In this document: in pieces, positions 1 through 8,110 of the stretch
How the letters are laid out: each line of letters begins with the position of its first letter
How positions within the stretch are numbered: position 1 is the stretch's first letter
Source: JAGLON01 sp041394985
GTDB lineage: Bacteria; Zixibacteria; MSB-5A5; GN15; JAAZOE01
Assembly: GCA_041394985.1 (NCBI GenBank)
Contig: JAWLBI010000001.1
Location: 62,001-126,000 of the forward strand
Direction: 5' to 3'
Length of the DNA: 64,000 bases
The notes under the pieces: model-generated
The model's input: the letters and a program-made list of their open reading frames with translations, nothing else
What the model was told of the DNA's origin: nothing
Database searches by the model: none
Made by a program: the position numbers and the translations under genes

Positions 1-30
1 GTCCATGCGACTATAATCTCCGGCGCGGAC

Positions 31-810
31 ATGACTATCGACTCCGGCGTTTCCGACTCGATTCAGTCGCTGCTTCGGGAACCAATCCCCAGAGGTGAAG
101 CCTACATCTGGTATCTTTTGCACTGCGGTTATGCGGTTAGGACTGAAACTAAACTATTGATTTTTGACTATGTGCGCTCGACGCGTGACTTCTCGGATAC
201 AATGTCAGTGCAGTCATTGACGACCGGTCGAATCAACCCGGCGGAGATTAAGGACCTGGACGTCTATGTCTTCGTCACGCACAGTCATGAAGATCACTTT
301 GATCCGATCATTTTCGAATGGCGGAAAGAGGTCGATAAACTGACTTATGTCTTCGGATGGCAGGCCACCGACGACACCAGCCATTATCATCTCGTCGACC
401 CGAAAGCGTCACTTCATATCGGAAATATGGTTATCTATACGATCAATTGCCGATCGGGAGTACCGGAAGTAGCATATTTGATCAAAACCGACGGCCTGAC
501 AATTTTCTTCCAGGGTGATTTTAAGACTGATTCAATGGCCGATATTGATTACCTTCTTAGTTATTGTGAAACCGTTGACATGGCTTTTCTCGGTGCGCAT
601 ACGCGTCAATGGGGAATGGCTTTTTCACGAATATCGAATATAATGAGGAGGTTGAGTCCGGAAGTCGTATTTCCAATGCATCATGGCGGGAAGGAACATA
701 TTTACAGGGAATTCTCTAATGATTGTAAAGATGCCGGAATTACACACCTCATTGAATGCCCGGAAAAACCCGGCCACTTGTTCCACTATTCTCGCGGCAG
801 TGGGCATTGA
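31..810 (+). CDS. MBL-fold metallo-hydrolase
   Basis: Metallo-beta-lactamase-fold protein of about 259 residues. The zinc-binding signature THSHEDHF gives H84, H86, D88 and H89. A later GDF motif and the MHHGG segment near the C-terminus supply the remaining expected metal ligands. The arrangement is like the UlaG/YtnP-style single-domain hydrolases that act on small soluble substrates. There is no signal peptide, so it is probably cytoplasmic. The reading frame stays open upstream to base 1 and no clear ribosome binding site precedes the ATG at 31, so the true start may lie outside the window. The substrate cannot be told from sequence. Family assignment is confident; specific function is not. 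Confidence 0.8.
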   Translation: MTIDSGVSDSIQSLLREPIPRGEAYIWYLLHCGYAVRTETKLLIFDYVRSTRDFSDTMSVQSLTTGRINPAEIKDLDVYVFVTHSHEDHFDPIIFEWRKEVDKLTYVFGWQATDDTSHYHLVDPKASLHIGNMVIYTINCRSGVPEVAYLIKTDGLTIFFQGDFKTDSMADIDYLLSYCETVDMAFLGAHTRQWGMAFSRISNIMRRLSPEVVFPMHHGGKEHIYREFSNDCKDAGITHLIECPEKPGHLFHYSRGSGH

Positions 811-855
811 TATATAAAGTGAGCCAAAATATATTAGGAGTATAAGGAGTCTGGC

Positions 856-1794
856 GTGAAACGATTTGGGCCGTCTCTATTTTTCGTATCGCTGATTTGC
901 TTTCTTCCTGTCATGTGTGTACAATCAAATGAATCGTCAATCGCAAGTGAAGATGAATACCTTGGACAAAGACCGCCCGGCAAGTCGCCGGAAATATTCG
1001 CCCCCGGTATTGTCTCTGATTCAGGTTGGGCCGAACACTGTCAGATCGCTATTTCCCCAATAGGAAATGAAATCTACTGGTCGGCGTGGACTTCTGCATA
1101 TCCCAATAAAAACGGTGACAATACGGAACAGATATTCTATTCCGAATATAGACAGGGTGCATGGACAAAACCTGCTATCCCTCAGTTTATCAACAATCAC
1201 TTAGACAATATAAACGGTGGTCCGGTGTTCTCGCCGGATGGCAATAGACTGTATTTTTATTCCGTCGATCGTCCCGGCGGCCTGGGTGATATGGATACCT
1301 GGTTCGTTGAAAAAGTTGACGGTGTATGGAGTGATCCCGTTAATGCCGGCGATGTTTATAATTCGCAAGGAATTGACTGGACTCCGACATTCACACAGAC
1401 AGGATTCGCATACAGGAATTTCGATTGTCTGCTCAAATACTCCATTGTGGACGGGAAATTTCTGGAACCGGACACGATAACCATTTCTGACCAATATATT
1501 CCCAAATTCCCGGTGTATATATCTCCGGATGAAAGCTATCTCATCTTTACTGAAATAAAAGAAGACAGTTTCGGCGGGATGGATTTATATATAAGTTTTA
1601 AAAATGATAGTGGAGCATGGGACACTCCAGTGAATATGGGCCCGGCAATAAATACCGAATTGCATGAGCGGTTTCCTGTTTTATCCCCGGATGGAAAGTA
1701 TTTGTTTTTTGTCAGGCATACAAAGCCGGATCAGGATATTTTCTGGGTTTCCGGCGATATCATAAATGAGATTAGGGCCAAGAATCAACAGTAA
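856..1794 (+). CDS. Secreted PD40/WD40-like beta-propeller protein
   Basis: Exported protein of 312 residues. A GTG start follows an AAGGAG ribosome binding site. The hydrophobic N-terminus (about residues 1-25) is a signal peptide. The body carries at least three PD40 motifs, recognisable as FSPDGNRLYF, ISPDESYLIF and LSPDGKYLFF, each followed by a GGMD- or GDMD-like turn. Such propellers are common in periplasmic TolB- and OmpA-associated proteins, where they mediate protein or glycan contacts. No enzymatic motif is visible and there is no OmpA domain, so the partner is unknown. A Cys near the signal end lacks a good lipobox. Confidence 0.75.
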   Translation: MKRFGPSLFFVSLICFLPVMCVQSNESSIASEDEYLGQRPPGKSPEIFAPGIVSDSGWAEHCQIAISPIGNEIYWSAWTSAYPNKNGDNTEQIFYSEYRQGAWTKPAIPQFINNHLDNINGGPVFSPDGNRLYFYSVDRPGGLGDMDTWFVEKVDGVWSDPVNAGDVYNSQGIDWTPTFTQTGFAYRNFDCLLKYSIVDGKFLEPDTITISDQYIPKFPVYISPDESYLIFTEIKEDSFGGMDLYISFKNDSGAWDTPVNMGPAINTELHERFPVLSPDGKYLFFVRHTKPDQDIFWVSGDIINEIRAKNQQ

Positions 1795-2119
1795 TGGGAC
1801 TTCGTATGTAATCCAAATATACGCCGGCCCCGATTGCTGCATTCATGACTTGTTGCCGGAATTCCGGAGCCACTATATTATAGTCGACAATTTCAGACGC
1901 GGGGCTTTTATTATAGTACAGACATCCGATATGGATAGAAGTGACAGGGGGCAATCCTGATGAAAATACTCCTTATTGATTACGGAATAGAGACGATATA
2001 TATAATAGCGTGAGGCAGTTCTCACAATTGCCTGATTGACCCATTTATTCACCATTGGACGGCGCCTTCGTGTAAAATGTGGGATAGCAAACAGTACTAT
2101 CACTGTGTTTAGGTATCAC
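1795..2119 (+). other. Intergenic, no gene supported
   Basis: This stretch holds several short overlapping open frames on both strands. None has a ribosome binding site or a recognisable product. It presumably contains the promoter of the following histidine kinase, but no convincing -35/-10 pair or terminator hairpin was seen. Confidence 0.5.
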
Positions 2120-4132
2120 ATGAGTTCAAAGCCGACATATCAGGAACTTGAAGCGCGAGTAGCAGAACTCGAGAAGCAAGTCAAGCAAATCGACATCACC
2201 AAGCGCAAAATCTACGAAAAGGAACTACTAGAACTCAAAGAGAAAATTCTTGATGCACAATCAATGGCGCATCTGGGTTTTTGGTATTGGGATGTCAAAT
2301 CGGGCGATGTCGACTGGTCGGATGAAGTGTATAGAATTTTCAGGTTGGATCCCGAGCAATTCACTCCGCAAATAGATTCTATCATGGCTTTATCTCCCTG
2401 GCCGGAGGACAGTAAGCGTAACGAGGAATTAATACAAAAGGCTATTGAGAGTAAAGAACATGGATCCTTTGAGCAGAAATTCCTGAGGCCGGACGGCAGC
2501 GTCGGATACTTTCGGTCCACTTTTCAGGGAATTTACGATGATGCGGATAATCTCACCGCCATAAAGGGTACGGTTCAGGATATCACGATACCCAAATTGG
2601 CGGAAGTTGAATTACGGAAGAGCGAAGAGCGATTCAGGAAATATTTCGAACTCGGTCTTATCGGTATGGCGATCATTTCGCCTGAAAAGGAATGGGTCGA
2701 GTTCAATGATAAATTATGCGAGATGCTCGGATATTTCAGGGAGGAATTGGAACACCTGAACTGGACAAAACTGACTCATCCCGATGACCAGGAGGAAGAC
2801 GCTGCCCAATTCGACCGCGTGATAGAGGGAAAGATCGACAATTATTCTCTGGAGAAACGATTCATTCATAAGGATGGAAGCATTCTTCATGCGGAGATAT
2901 CGGCCAATGCCATTCGAAATCCTGATGGTTCCGTCGATTACTTCGTGGCGCTGATTCATGACATTACGGAAACGAAGCGTCTCCGCAATTTGCAATCCCG
3001 TGCAGAGAGATTAGAGATGGCCGGCATTATTGCCGGTCAAGTCGCCCACGATTTCAATAATTTGCTGGCTCCTATCATGGCCTTTCCGGAGTTTATTCGC
3101 GAGGATGTGCCCGAAGTTACAAAAGTCGCCGGATATTTGGATGCCATCGAGAATTCCGCCAGAAGAATCTCAGAAATTAATCAGGATTTGCTGACGCTGG
3201 GCAGACGAGGTCATTTTAACCGGGAAGTCTTAAATCTTAACACAATAGTCAAAAGTGCAATCGTGGAATTACAGCCTCTTCCTTGCACATTGACGTGCAA
3301 CATCGTATTTGAAAACGAGTTAATGCCTATTTATGGGGCCGAAGCTCAATTGCATAGAGCCATCGGCAATCTGTTGAACAATGCCAGAGAAGCCATGCAG
3401 GATTCGGGCGAATTAACGATAAAAACCGAAAGCTACTACATAGATGACGTGTCTTTTGTATTCGACAGAATCCCCAAGGGAGAATATGTAAAACTCACGA
3501 TCAAGGATACAGGGTGCGGCATTCCGGATGGAATTGCCCAGAAAATCTTTGATCCGTTTTTTACCTCCAAGACAACCGATAAAAAACGAGGCTCCGGACT
3601 TGGAATGAGCATTGTCAACGCCGTGATTAAGGATCATAATGGTTACATCGACCTGGATACCGAAGTCGGCAAAGGCACATCGTTTTACATTTATTTGCCA
3701 ATATCCAGAGAGGAAGTAACCCCGCAGGAGCCAAAAATACTTACCGGCGGCACGGAATCAATTCTGGTTGTCGATGATGATGAGACACAATGCATGGTAT
3801 CATCCAAGTTGCTTTCCTCATTGGGTTATACTGTTATTACCGTGGAGAGTGGAGAGAAGGCGATTCGACTTATTAAGGATAATCCACAAGATTTGGTGAT
3901 TCTCGATATGATAATGCCCGGCGGAATTGATGGCACCGAAACGTACCGTCGGATTCTGGAGATGTATCCCAATCAAAAGGCAATTATCCTGTCCGGGTAT
4001 TCCGAATTGGATCGAGTGGTTGAAGCCAAAAAATTAGGGGCCGGGGAGTTCGTAAGAAAACCGATCACCAAGCACAGCATCGCGGAAGCGGTGAGGAAGG
4101 AATTGGACCGCAAGATAGATATTTCAATTTAG
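2120..4132 (+). CDS. PAS-PAS hybrid sensor histidine kinase with C-terminal receiver
   Basis: Cytoplasmic hybrid kinase of 670 residues, lacking membrane segments. Order: N-terminal coiled coil (about 1-45), PAS 1 (about 45-160), PAS 2 (about 168-285), HisKA with the phospho-accepting H310 in VAHDFNN, then the ATPase domain with N-box NLLNNA, DTGCGIP, FDPFFT and GSGLGMS. A receiver domain follows (about 548-670) with acidic pocket VVDDDE, phospho-acceptor D596 in ILDMIMP and conserved K647. The chosen start begins MSSKPTYQELEARV, the usual N-terminus of this kinase type. An in-frame ATG at 2036 would add 28 unrelated residues. No output domain is attached, so signalling likely continues by phosphorelay. 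No cognate regulator is adjacent. Confidence 0.9.
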   Translation: MSSKPTYQELEARVAELEKQVKQIDITKRKIYEKELLELKEKILDAQSMAHLGFWYWDVKSGDVDWSDEVYRIFRLDPEQFTPQIDSIMALSPWPEDSKRNEELIQKAIESKEHGSFEQKFLRPDGSVGYFRSTFQGIYDDADNLTAIKGTVQDITIPKLAEVELRKSEERFRKYFELGLIGMAIISPEKEWVEFNDKLCEMLGYFREELEHLNWTKLTHPDDQEEDAAQFDRVIEGKIDNYSLEKRFIHKDGSILHAEISANAIRNPDGSVDYFVALIHDITETKRLRNLQSRAERLEMAGIIAGQVAHDFNNLLAPIMAFPEFIREDVPEVTKVAGYLDAIENSARRISEINQDLLTLGRRGHFNREVLNLNTIVKSAIVELQPLPCTLTCNIVFENELMPIYGAEAQLHRAIGNLLNNAREAMQDSGELTIKTESYYIDDVSFVFDRIPKGEYVKLTIKDTGCGIPDGIAQKIFDPFFTSKTTDKKRGSGLGMSIVNAVIKDHNGYIDLDTEVGKGTSFYIYLPISREEVTPQEPKILTGGTESILVVDDDETQCMVSSKLLSSLGYTVITVESGEKAIRLIKDNPQDLVILDMIMPGGIDGTETYRRILEMYPNQKAIILSGYSELDRVVEAKKLGAGEFVRKPITKHSIAEAVRKELDRKIDISI

Positions 4133-4380
4133 GTATTCATCTCCTCCGTCTGCATCATTAAAATAGTTCTCTCAGGCCTTCCCGTATTATATACTGCTGA
4201 ATGGTAAACACTCAGTTGTTGCTCGGCAACGAACACCTACGATTGTATGACGGCAAATCAATTGTAATAGTGATTCGTACTTATTCCAAATGAGGACCTG
4301 GCGAATCTCTCGGTTTAATTTGATTTCTGGTGTGGTTCTTTATAACTTTGAATACATACAAGCAAAAGGATAATTGAATA

Positions 4381-5334
4381 ATGAAACAAGTTAAACTTGG
4401 GGCGCAGGGACTGCGGGTAGCGGCAATCGGTTTAGGATGCATGGGGATGTCTGATTTTTACGGGTCGTCATCGGAGGCGCAAAATCTTCGCGTTCTCGAT
4501 CGCGCGGTTGAAATCGGATGCACGTTCTGGGATACATCGGATATGTATGGTCCATTCACGAATGAACTCCTGTTGTCGAAAGCTCTCAACGGGCGGCGTG
4601 ACAAAATTTTGCTGGCGACAAAATTCGGCGTATCGCGCGGCGAGGACGGCAGTTGGCTGGGCATTAAGGGCAATGCGGAGTATGTGAAGGCGTGTTGCGA
4701 TGCCTCGCTGAAGCGGCTCGGGACGGATTATATCGACCTCTATTATCAGCATCGGGTGGATCCCGAAACGCCGATCGAGGAAACGGTCGGCGCCATGTCC
4801 GAGCTCGTGAAGGCAGGAAAAGTGCGCTACATCGGTTTATCTGAGGCCGACTCGGAGACCATCGCGCGCGCGCATGCGGTGCATCCTATCAGTGCCCTCC
4901 AGACCGAGTATTCCCTGTGGACGCGGGATGTCGAGGCCGATATTCTGCCGACAGTGCGGCGCCTCAATATCGGATTCGTCGCATACAGTCCTCTCGGTCG
5001 AGGATTTTTAACCGGGGCTATCCGGTCGCGAAGTGACCTCCAACCCGGCGACTGGAGACTGGAGAATCCTCGATTTACCGATGAAGCTCTCGCCAAGAAC
5101 GGGCAGTTGGCCGATTGTGTCGCCGAAATCGCTACAGAGTTGAAGACGACGGCGGCTCAAGTCGCATTGGCCTGGGTGCTGTCGCGCGACAGCCACATCA
5201 GCGTGATTCCGGGGACTCGGAGTATTGAGCGGCTGGAGGAAAACTGCGCGGCTCAGGATATCGTATTGCGGGCGGAGCATGTGGAGCGATTGGAGTCACT
5301 AATTAAACAGGGTGTGACGGGCAATCGGTATTAG
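4381..5334 (+). CDS. Aldo/keto reductase
   Basis: NADPH-dependent oxidoreductase of 317 residues, with an AAAGGA ribosome binding site. The catalytic tetrad is intact: D51 and Y56 in DTSDMYG, K81 in ATKFG and H124 in YYQHRVD. The C-terminal cofactor segment (around IPGTRS) is present. The protein resembles the AKR13-type reductases that act on small aldehydes and ketones. It is transcribed alone, with a hairpin downstream. The physiological substrate cannot be inferred. Length is normal for the family and nothing appears broken. Confidence 0.9.
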   Translation: MKQVKLGAQGLRVAAIGLGCMGMSDFYGSSSEAQNLRVLDRAVEIGCTFWDTSDMYGPFTNELLLSKALNGRRDKILLATKFGVSRGEDGSWLGIKGNAEYVKACCDASLKRLGTDYIDLYYQHRVDPETPIEETVGAMSELVKAGKVRYIGLSEADSETIARAHAVHPISALQTEYSLWTRDVEADILPTVRRLNIGFVAYSPLGRGFLTGAIRSRSDLQPGDWRLENPRFTDEALAKNGQLADCVAEIATELKTTAAQVALAWVLSRDSHISVIPGTRSIERLEENCAAQDIVLRAEHVERLESLIKQGVTGNRY

Positions 5335-5396
5335 TTGGGTGATTCACAATTCATCTCCACGAATACAACATAGTACTCTTCAAGAAAATAGTCTCC

Positions 5397-5422
5397 CGGC
5401 GGGGGAGTTGTCTCCCCTGCCG
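5397..5422 (+). terminator. Hairpin downstream of the aldo/keto reductase
   Basis: An interrupted GC-rich stem (CGGC-GGGGAG / CTCCCC-TGCCG) with a TTGT loop is followed by a short TTT. It lies about 60 bases after the reductase stop and is a plausible weak terminator. Confidence 0.5.
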
Positions 5423-5564
5423 TTTGGCTTCATTGCTACAATCATTTTATAGCAGTACACACAGTTTTGTAACAATTTTCATCCATATCGGGAACATGGA
5501 GTAATATTGTCCCGTTTTATATACAAAGTCCGTATCGGACGGACTCTTACTCCAGGGAGCAGAT

Positions 5565-5945
5565 ATGAATAACTACGGAAAAGCGTTGAGCAGGTTAGGA
5601 TTATTGGCGGTTGCACTGTTCGTTTTTGGCTGCAGCGATACGGATGATCCTGTCAGTTCACCGGTTGTCGATACGGGGAATCCTCAGGATACCGTGACAT
5701 ATACAGCGGACATCAAGGCGGTTCTCGATTCCCGCTGCATCTCCTGTCATTCCTCAAGTCTTACGGGACTCGACCGAAACGGCGCTCCGGTCGGCGTTAA
5801 TTTCAATACCTATAGCGCGGCTGTCGCGAATGCCAGCGCGGCAAATGTACGTATTCAGTCGGGAACGATGCCTCCGACCGGCGGACTTCCACAGGGTGAA
5901 CGTTCGCTGTTCCAGGAATGGATAAACGACGGCCTGATCGAATGA
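5565..5945 (+). CDS. Lipoprotein with a single c-type haem motif
   Basis: Small exported lipoprotein of 126 residues with a GGGAG ribosome binding site. The lipobox ends VFGC at C23. A linker leads to a haem-attachment motif, C58-I-S-C61-H62, preceded by an ADIKAVLDSRC segment typical of the cytochrome-c-like domains of secreted FCB and planctomycete proteins. M102 in TMPPTGG is a candidate axial ligand. It probably acts as a small periplasm-facing electron carrier. No oxidase or reductase gene is adjacent, so the partner is unknown. Recognition of the haem motif is firm; haem loading is inferred. Confidence 0.75.
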   Translation: MNNYGKALSRLGLLAVALFVFGCSDTDDPVSSPVVDTGNPQDTVTYTADIKAVLDSRCISCHSSSLTGLDRNGAPVGVNFNTYSAAVANASAANVRIQSGTMPPTGGLPQGERSLFQEWINDGLIE

Positions 5946-6089
5946 TGCGCAGGCTTGTGTACGGTATCCGTGAATTTCGACTAACAATTATCTTTTGAAT
6001 CATACCTGGCAAATCCAACACCAAATAGGCTTGCGCCGGAGCATAATGAGTATTTCATTATACCGTACAACTCAAAGCGGAGAGAATAA

Positions 6090-6431
6090 ATGGCTGAGAA
6101 GACGTGGGCTGAGATGGTGGGCGTTGCGATTACCGTGACCGATGCCCAGGGGACGATTACTGAAATGAATCCCGCATCGATTGCGACATTTGCATCGTAT
6201 GGAGGCGACAAGCTGATCGGGACGGATGTGCTGGCGTGTCATCCCGAGCCGTCGAAGTCTCAGTTGGCTGCCATGTATAAGGACAATCAGCCCAATCATT
6301 ACACGATTCAGAAGAATGGGAAAAAGAAAATCATCCATCAGTTGCCGCTCTTCGACAATGGAGTATTTCATGGGTACGTGGAGATCTCTATTCCGATCCC
6401 GGATGATCTCCCCCACTTCGATCGGGACTAA
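6090..6431 (+). CDS. Stand-alone PAS-domain protein
   Basis: Cytoplasmic protein of 113 residues consisting of almost nothing but one PAS fold. Typical PAS features are the TVTDAQGTITEMNPAS strand-turn-helix, GTDVLACHP, and a closing strand with GYVEIS. A GGAGAG ribosome binding site precedes the ATG. There is no effector domain, transmembrane segment or kinase, so it may sense a ligand or redox state and pass this on by protein contact. Similar isolated PAS proteins exist in many bacteria without assigned function. It is transcribed independently of its neighbours. Confidence 0.7.
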   Translation: MAEKTWAEMVGVAITVTDAQGTITEMNPASIATFASYGGDKLIGTDVLACHPEPSKSQLAAMYKDNQPNHYTIQKNGKKKIIHQLPLFDNGVFHGYVEISIPIPDDLPHFDRD

Positions 6432-6594
6432 TATCACAAATTAGTTGCTCATGACGTGAGAATTATACTTAGTCAATAGACGAAACTCGGCCTGATAAAA
6501 TTCGTACTGCTATGAATAGGGCTCGCGGTGTATCTTGCCGCAAAATGTGAATGGGCGGGCGCATACGGCAAAATCGACAATGTAGGAGACCGAT

Positions 6595-8052
6595 ATGCGT
6601 ACTATCTCTATCTTCTTTTTGATTACAATTATTATCACAATCTCAGCGTCTTCAGCTTCGAGCCAATTTATTCGAGTGGAATCGGGACCGGCGGTCAGCG
6701 ACGGTGGTTGGTCATTCGGCGTCAGTTGGATTGATTATGACGGCGACGATTATCCGGATTTATTCATCTGCAATGAGGATTTCAGCGGCTCCCCTGCCCC
6801 CAACTATCTCTATCACAACAACGGCGACGGTTCTTATACTCGGGTACTTGAGGGTGATATCGGGGCGAGCGGAGGTTGTCTGGCATCAACCTGGGCGGAT
6901 TTTGATGGTGACGGCGACCTTGATTGCTATGCGGCCCGTCCATTTTTAAACGCCAATCTGTTATACATCAATAACGGTGACGGCACATTCACCAGTGATA
7001 CATCGACCGCACTGACAGACGCGCGTAAATTTTCGATGGAAGTCGCATGGATTGATTTCGACAACGACGGCCGATTGGATATGTTCGTGGCCAATCATGG
7101 GCGCCCCAGTGATCCCGCCCTTGCAGAAGTTTATCATAATGGGAAGGATGGATTCGCACATATCAATAATAGTGACCTCGGTCTTATTGAGGATGAGGCG
7201 AACGGGATGGCCCTGGGAGATTTTGACGGTGACGGCAGACAGGATCTGTTCTGGACTCGGAATAATAAACTAAGTTTGCTCTACAAGAATTCAGGCGACG
7301 GCCGATTCACACAGATGACCGAACTGGAACTTATCGAAGGCTCGCGGAAATACTTCGGTAATTGGGCGGATTTTGACAATGACGGCTATCTTGATATCTA
7401 TGTGATGTCCGATGAATCCGGAGTGACGCTTTACAAAAATAGAGGAAACGGCGCTTTCGAACCGATTATTAATCACGAAATGGCTTCCGATACCGGCAAC
7501 TGGACGGCCGGCTACTGGGGTGATTATGACAATGACGGCTGGCTGGATTTGCTGGTACTGGGACAGAAAAACTACGCGGCCTATCCGAATCGGTTGTATC
7601 ACAATAACGGCGATGGTTCCTTTACACGAGTCGTCAACGGCCCGATTGCGACCGACAATGAACCTTCTGCTGCCGCGGCATGGGCGGACCATGATCGGGA
7701 CGGAGACCTTGACCTTTTTGTGGCCAATGTCGGCAATACCAATAATGCGTTGTACGAGAATACGGGAAATCAAAATCATTGGCTCCAGATTAAACTTGAG
7801 GGAACAGGGGTCAACAAATCCGCAATCGGTGCAAAAATCAGAATACGGGCTGAAATCTCAGGCAACGCGATTTGGCAGATGCGAGAGATCTCGGCGAAGA
7901 ACGGATTCAAGTCGCAGAGTGATCTGGTAGCTCATTTCGGTCTTGGTGATGCAACGGATGTCGATTCGTTGATCGTTGAATGGCCGGATTTTACGCAAAG
8001 AATACTGACAAATATTAAAGCGGATCAACTATTGAAGATTGCGCGGCAGTAA
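6595..8052 (+). CDS. Secreted FG-GAP/VCBS propeller with ASPIC-UnbV C-terminus
   Basis: Exported protein of 485 residues; signal peptide about 1-28. Seven calcium-binding FG-GAP/VCBS motifs of the form D-x-D-x-D-G-x-x-D are spaced through the body, for example DFDGDGDLDCY and DYDNDGWLDLL, consistent with a seven-bladed integrin-alpha-like propeller. The C-terminal 90 or so residues carry the ASPIC/UnbV signature, including the AIGAKIRIR segment and a closing VEWPDF. Such proteins are common in the FCB group and planctomycetes and are thought to bind surfaces or glycans. The stop codon abuts the katG terminator. Confidence 0.85.
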   Translation: MRTISIFFLITIIITISASSASSQFIRVESGPAVSDGGWSFGVSWIDYDGDDYPDLFICNEDFSGSPAPNYLYHNNGDGSYTRVLEGDIGASGGCLASTWADFDGDGDLDCYAARPFLNANLLYINNGDGTFTSDTSTALTDARKFSMEVAWIDFDNDGRLDMFVANHGRPSDPALAEVYHNGKDGFAHINNSDLGLIEDEANGMALGDFDGDGRQDLFWTRNNKLSLLYKNSGDGRFTQMTELELIEGSRKYFGNWADFDNDGYLDIYVMSDESGVTLYKNRGNGAFEPIINHEMASDTGNWTAGYWGDYDNDGWLDLLVLGQKNYAAYPNRLYHNNGDGSFTRVVNGPIATDNEPSAAAAWADHDRDGDLDLFVANVGNTNNALYENTGNQNHWLQIKLEGTGVNKSAIGAKIRIRAEISGNAIWQMREISAKNGFKSQSDLVAHFGLGDATDVDSLIVEWPDFTQRILTNIKADQLLKIARQ

Positions 8053-8085
8053 AAAAAATAGGGAGGCCGAGTACATCGACCTCCC
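8051..8085 (-). terminator. Terminator of katG
   Basis: Read on the minus strand, a GGGAGG/CCTCCC stem with a partly paired interior is followed by TATTTTTTTT, a classical intrinsic terminator about 25 bases after the katG stop. The run of A bases starts at the stop codon of the FG-GAP gene on the other strand, so it may work in both directions. Confidence 0.85.
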
Positions 8086-8110
8086 TTCGTATTTCATCTA
8101 TCTTGTTTTC

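Noticed and set aside
2036..2119. Upstream in-frame start for the histidine kinase
   Set aside because: The extra 28 residues resemble nothing, while the internal start gives the standard MSSKPTYQELE N-terminus of the family.
7291..7779. Minus-strand frame of 162 codons inside the FG-GAP gene
   Set aside because: It mirrors the repeated DxDxDG codons on the other strand; its valine/isoleucine-rich product is an artefact of that repetition.
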